The notes under the pieces were generated by a model that was not told the origin of the DNA, searched no databases, and was given only the letters and a program-made list of their open reading frames with translations. A program made the position numbers and the translations under genes. Shown here one piece after another: positions 63,126-64,000 of a DNA stretch of 64,000 nt. Numbering within the stretch: the first letter of the stretch is position 1; each line of letters begins with the position of its first letter. The stretch is from Microbacterium testaceum (GTDB taxonomy: Bacteria > Actinomycetota > Actinomycetes > Actinomycetales > Microbacteriaceae): positions 1,550,001 to 1,614,000 of the forward strand of contig NZ_CP121699.1 of assembly GCF_029761935.1 (NCBI RefSeq), in the 5' to 3' direction.

Positions 63126-63503
63126 TCACCGGGTGGACCACCACGCGGCCGCCACCAGGACGGGCTGGAAGAACAACCGCCCGAAACGCTTCTGGTCGGT
63201 GTCCAGCCCGAACGCCGAACGACCCTTGCGCCACTGGTCGATGTTGCCGGGGAAGATCGCTACGAAGAAGGCGGCGAGCGCGGCTCCGATCCGACGCCGC
63301 TCCTTCGGGAGGACGAGGAGCGCAAGCCCGAAGGCCGCCTCCACCACGCCGGATGCCACGACCACCGCGTCGCGATCGAGCGGACCGTTCTCGACCAGCA
63401 CGTCGGGCACCTGGGCCTGGAAGTCGCGGCGGGCGAAGGTCAGGTGCGAGACACCGGCGAACAGCATTGCCAGGGCGAGAGCCCAGCGCACGACAGATTT
63501 CAT
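63126..63503 (-). CDS. DoxX-like membrane protein
   Basis: A 125-residue protein with about four membrane segments (ALALAMLFAGVSHLTFARRD, VVASGVVEAAFGLALLVLPK, GAALAAFFVAIFPGNIDQWR, FFQPVLVAAAWW). The AGVSHLTFAR...P motif and FPGNIDQW pattern fit DoxX-type proteins. The start ATG 63503 is chosen from the helix start; GTG 63509 is possible. Function unknown. It is first in a leftward run with the RNA ligase and PPOX genes. Confidence 0.8.
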   Translation of the reverse strand: MKSVVRWALALAMLFAGVSHLTFARRDFQAQVPDVLVENGPLDRDAVVVASGVVEAAFGLALLVLPKERRRIGAALAAFFVAIFPGNIDQWRKGRSAFGLDTDQKRFGRLFFQPVLVAAAWWSTR

Positions 63504-63672
63504 GGAGACACCGTACGACGGTCCTCGGTCGCCGCGGGCAGGCTTGACGCCACGTTCCGGCGGTTCTGTGCCCCCCCTCAAGAATCGCTACGGCATACAT
63601 CCCGATTGCGCAACCCCGGGCCGCCGACGGCGCACGGCGGTTGACTGGCACCACGGACGAAGGAGGTGCACC

Positions 63673-63966
63673 GTGACCATGACCGATACCGCGACCCGCG
63701 AGAGTCGAGAGCAGGATCTCGACGCTCTCCTCGTGCGCGCAGCTTCGGGCGACTGCGACGCCTTCGTCGAGTTCTACGACGCCACCTCACCCCGCGTCTA
63801 TGCGGTGCTGCTCTCCCTCACGGGGATCGCGGCGCGCGCCGACGCGCTCCTCGAGGGCATCTACGTCGAGGCGTGGGAGCGCATGCGCGGGCGCTCGGCT
63901 CCCCCGTGCCCCGGAATGGAGTGGATGTCGGCCATCGCTCACCGCCACGCCACGGCGCCGCGGTGA
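63673..63966 (+). CDS. Sigma-70 region-2-like protein, 97 residues, no region 4
   Basis: A short protein from GTG 63673 behind AGGAGG (ATG 63679 possible). It reads LDALLVRAASGDCDAFVEFY, DATSPRVYAVLLSLTGIAAR, ADALLEGIYVEAWERMRGRS, PGMEWMSAIAHRHATAPR, matching ECF sigma region 2 (F-x-x-x-Y-x-x-x-x-x-x-V-Y then the W(E) DNA-melting helix). The usual linker and region 4 are missing; the stop TGA is at 63964-63966, 34 bp before the window end. It may be a truncated sigma, a standalone regulator, or a frameshifted gene whose rest lies outside. Confidence 0.75.
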   Translation: MTMTDTATRESREQDLDALLVRAASGDCDAFVEFYDATSPRVYAVLLSLTGIAARADALLEGIYVEAWERMRGRSAPPCPGMEWMSAIAHRHATAPR

Positions 63967-64000
63967 GCCTCAGCGGGCGTCCGCGACGAGTGCAGTGGTG

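Overview
The window is about 64 kb of very GC-rich DNA. GTG and TTG starts are common, spacers are short, and strongly GC-rich hairpins stand in for terminators. It carries the actinobacterial order alr-tsaE-tsaB-rimI-tsaD, F420-type oxidoreductases, a DUF7882-type protein, a choice-of-anchor LPXTG surface protein and a terC gene with an actinobacterial yybP-ykoY leader. This points to a Microbacteriaceae chromosome, most likely Microbacterium or a close relative. I see no rRNA, tRNA, prophage, insertion sequence or CRISPR array; the segment is chromosomal backbone with a few accessory patches.

Layout. 1-2290: start of an ABC-F ATPase and guaB, both leftward. 2610-8518: a complete branched-chain amino-acid ABC transporter, livHMGF rightward and the binding lipoprotein livJ convergent to it; LivH carries an extra exported Ig-like N-terminus. 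8686-11382: RarD-like permease, groES and a THUMP-like methyltransferase, the last two divergent around two CIRCE operators. 11392-17187: leftward operon acpS-alr-tsaE, then tsaB-rimI-tsaD and a small membrane protein (tRNA t6A synthesis plus cell-wall D-alanine), interrupted by a rightward hydrolase. 17292-24526: a leftward run of a 1175-residue LPXTG surface protein with an acidic (XDADA)n stalk, a DUF5819 protein, an HTTM (gamma-carboxylase-like) membrane protein and glmS. 24819-29150: coaA, a Ppx/GppA phosphatase, glmM, rpsI and rplM. 29512-36884: stress and signalling genes, including ohrR-ohr with a promoter-embedded tandem operator, a CNNM/CBS protein and an orphan response regulator. 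34454-37981: two paralogous exported PIG-L-type deacetylases bracketing small genes. 38240-41222: an exopolysaccharide-initiating sugar transferase and UDP-glucose dehydrogenase. 41431-53019: small membrane proteins, a UbiB/ABC1-like kinase with an upstream zinc-ribbon microprotein, HTH plus DUF6907-like genes, a MalT-type LuxR regulator, a MarR/DUF7882 divergent module and a DUF2207 protein. 53029-63966: hydrolase, MMPL exporter with divergent TetR, riboswitch-terC, an F420-dependent LLM oxidoreductase, an HTH protein with three WGG-type repeats, FBP, PPOX, 2'-5' RNA ligase and DoxX-like genes, and a sigma-region-2-only protein.

The coherent units are branched-chain amino-acid uptake, t6A biosynthesis, amino-sugar supply (glmS and glmM), organic peroxide defence and Mn-responsive terC. 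The candidates for under-described biology are the surface protein-DUF5819-HTTM operon, the HTH protein with WGG(D/E)LPPAPW repeats, the MarR/DUF7882 module, and a 7-mer (GGATGCC/GGCATCC) that is over-represented throughout and sits in several terminator hairpins.
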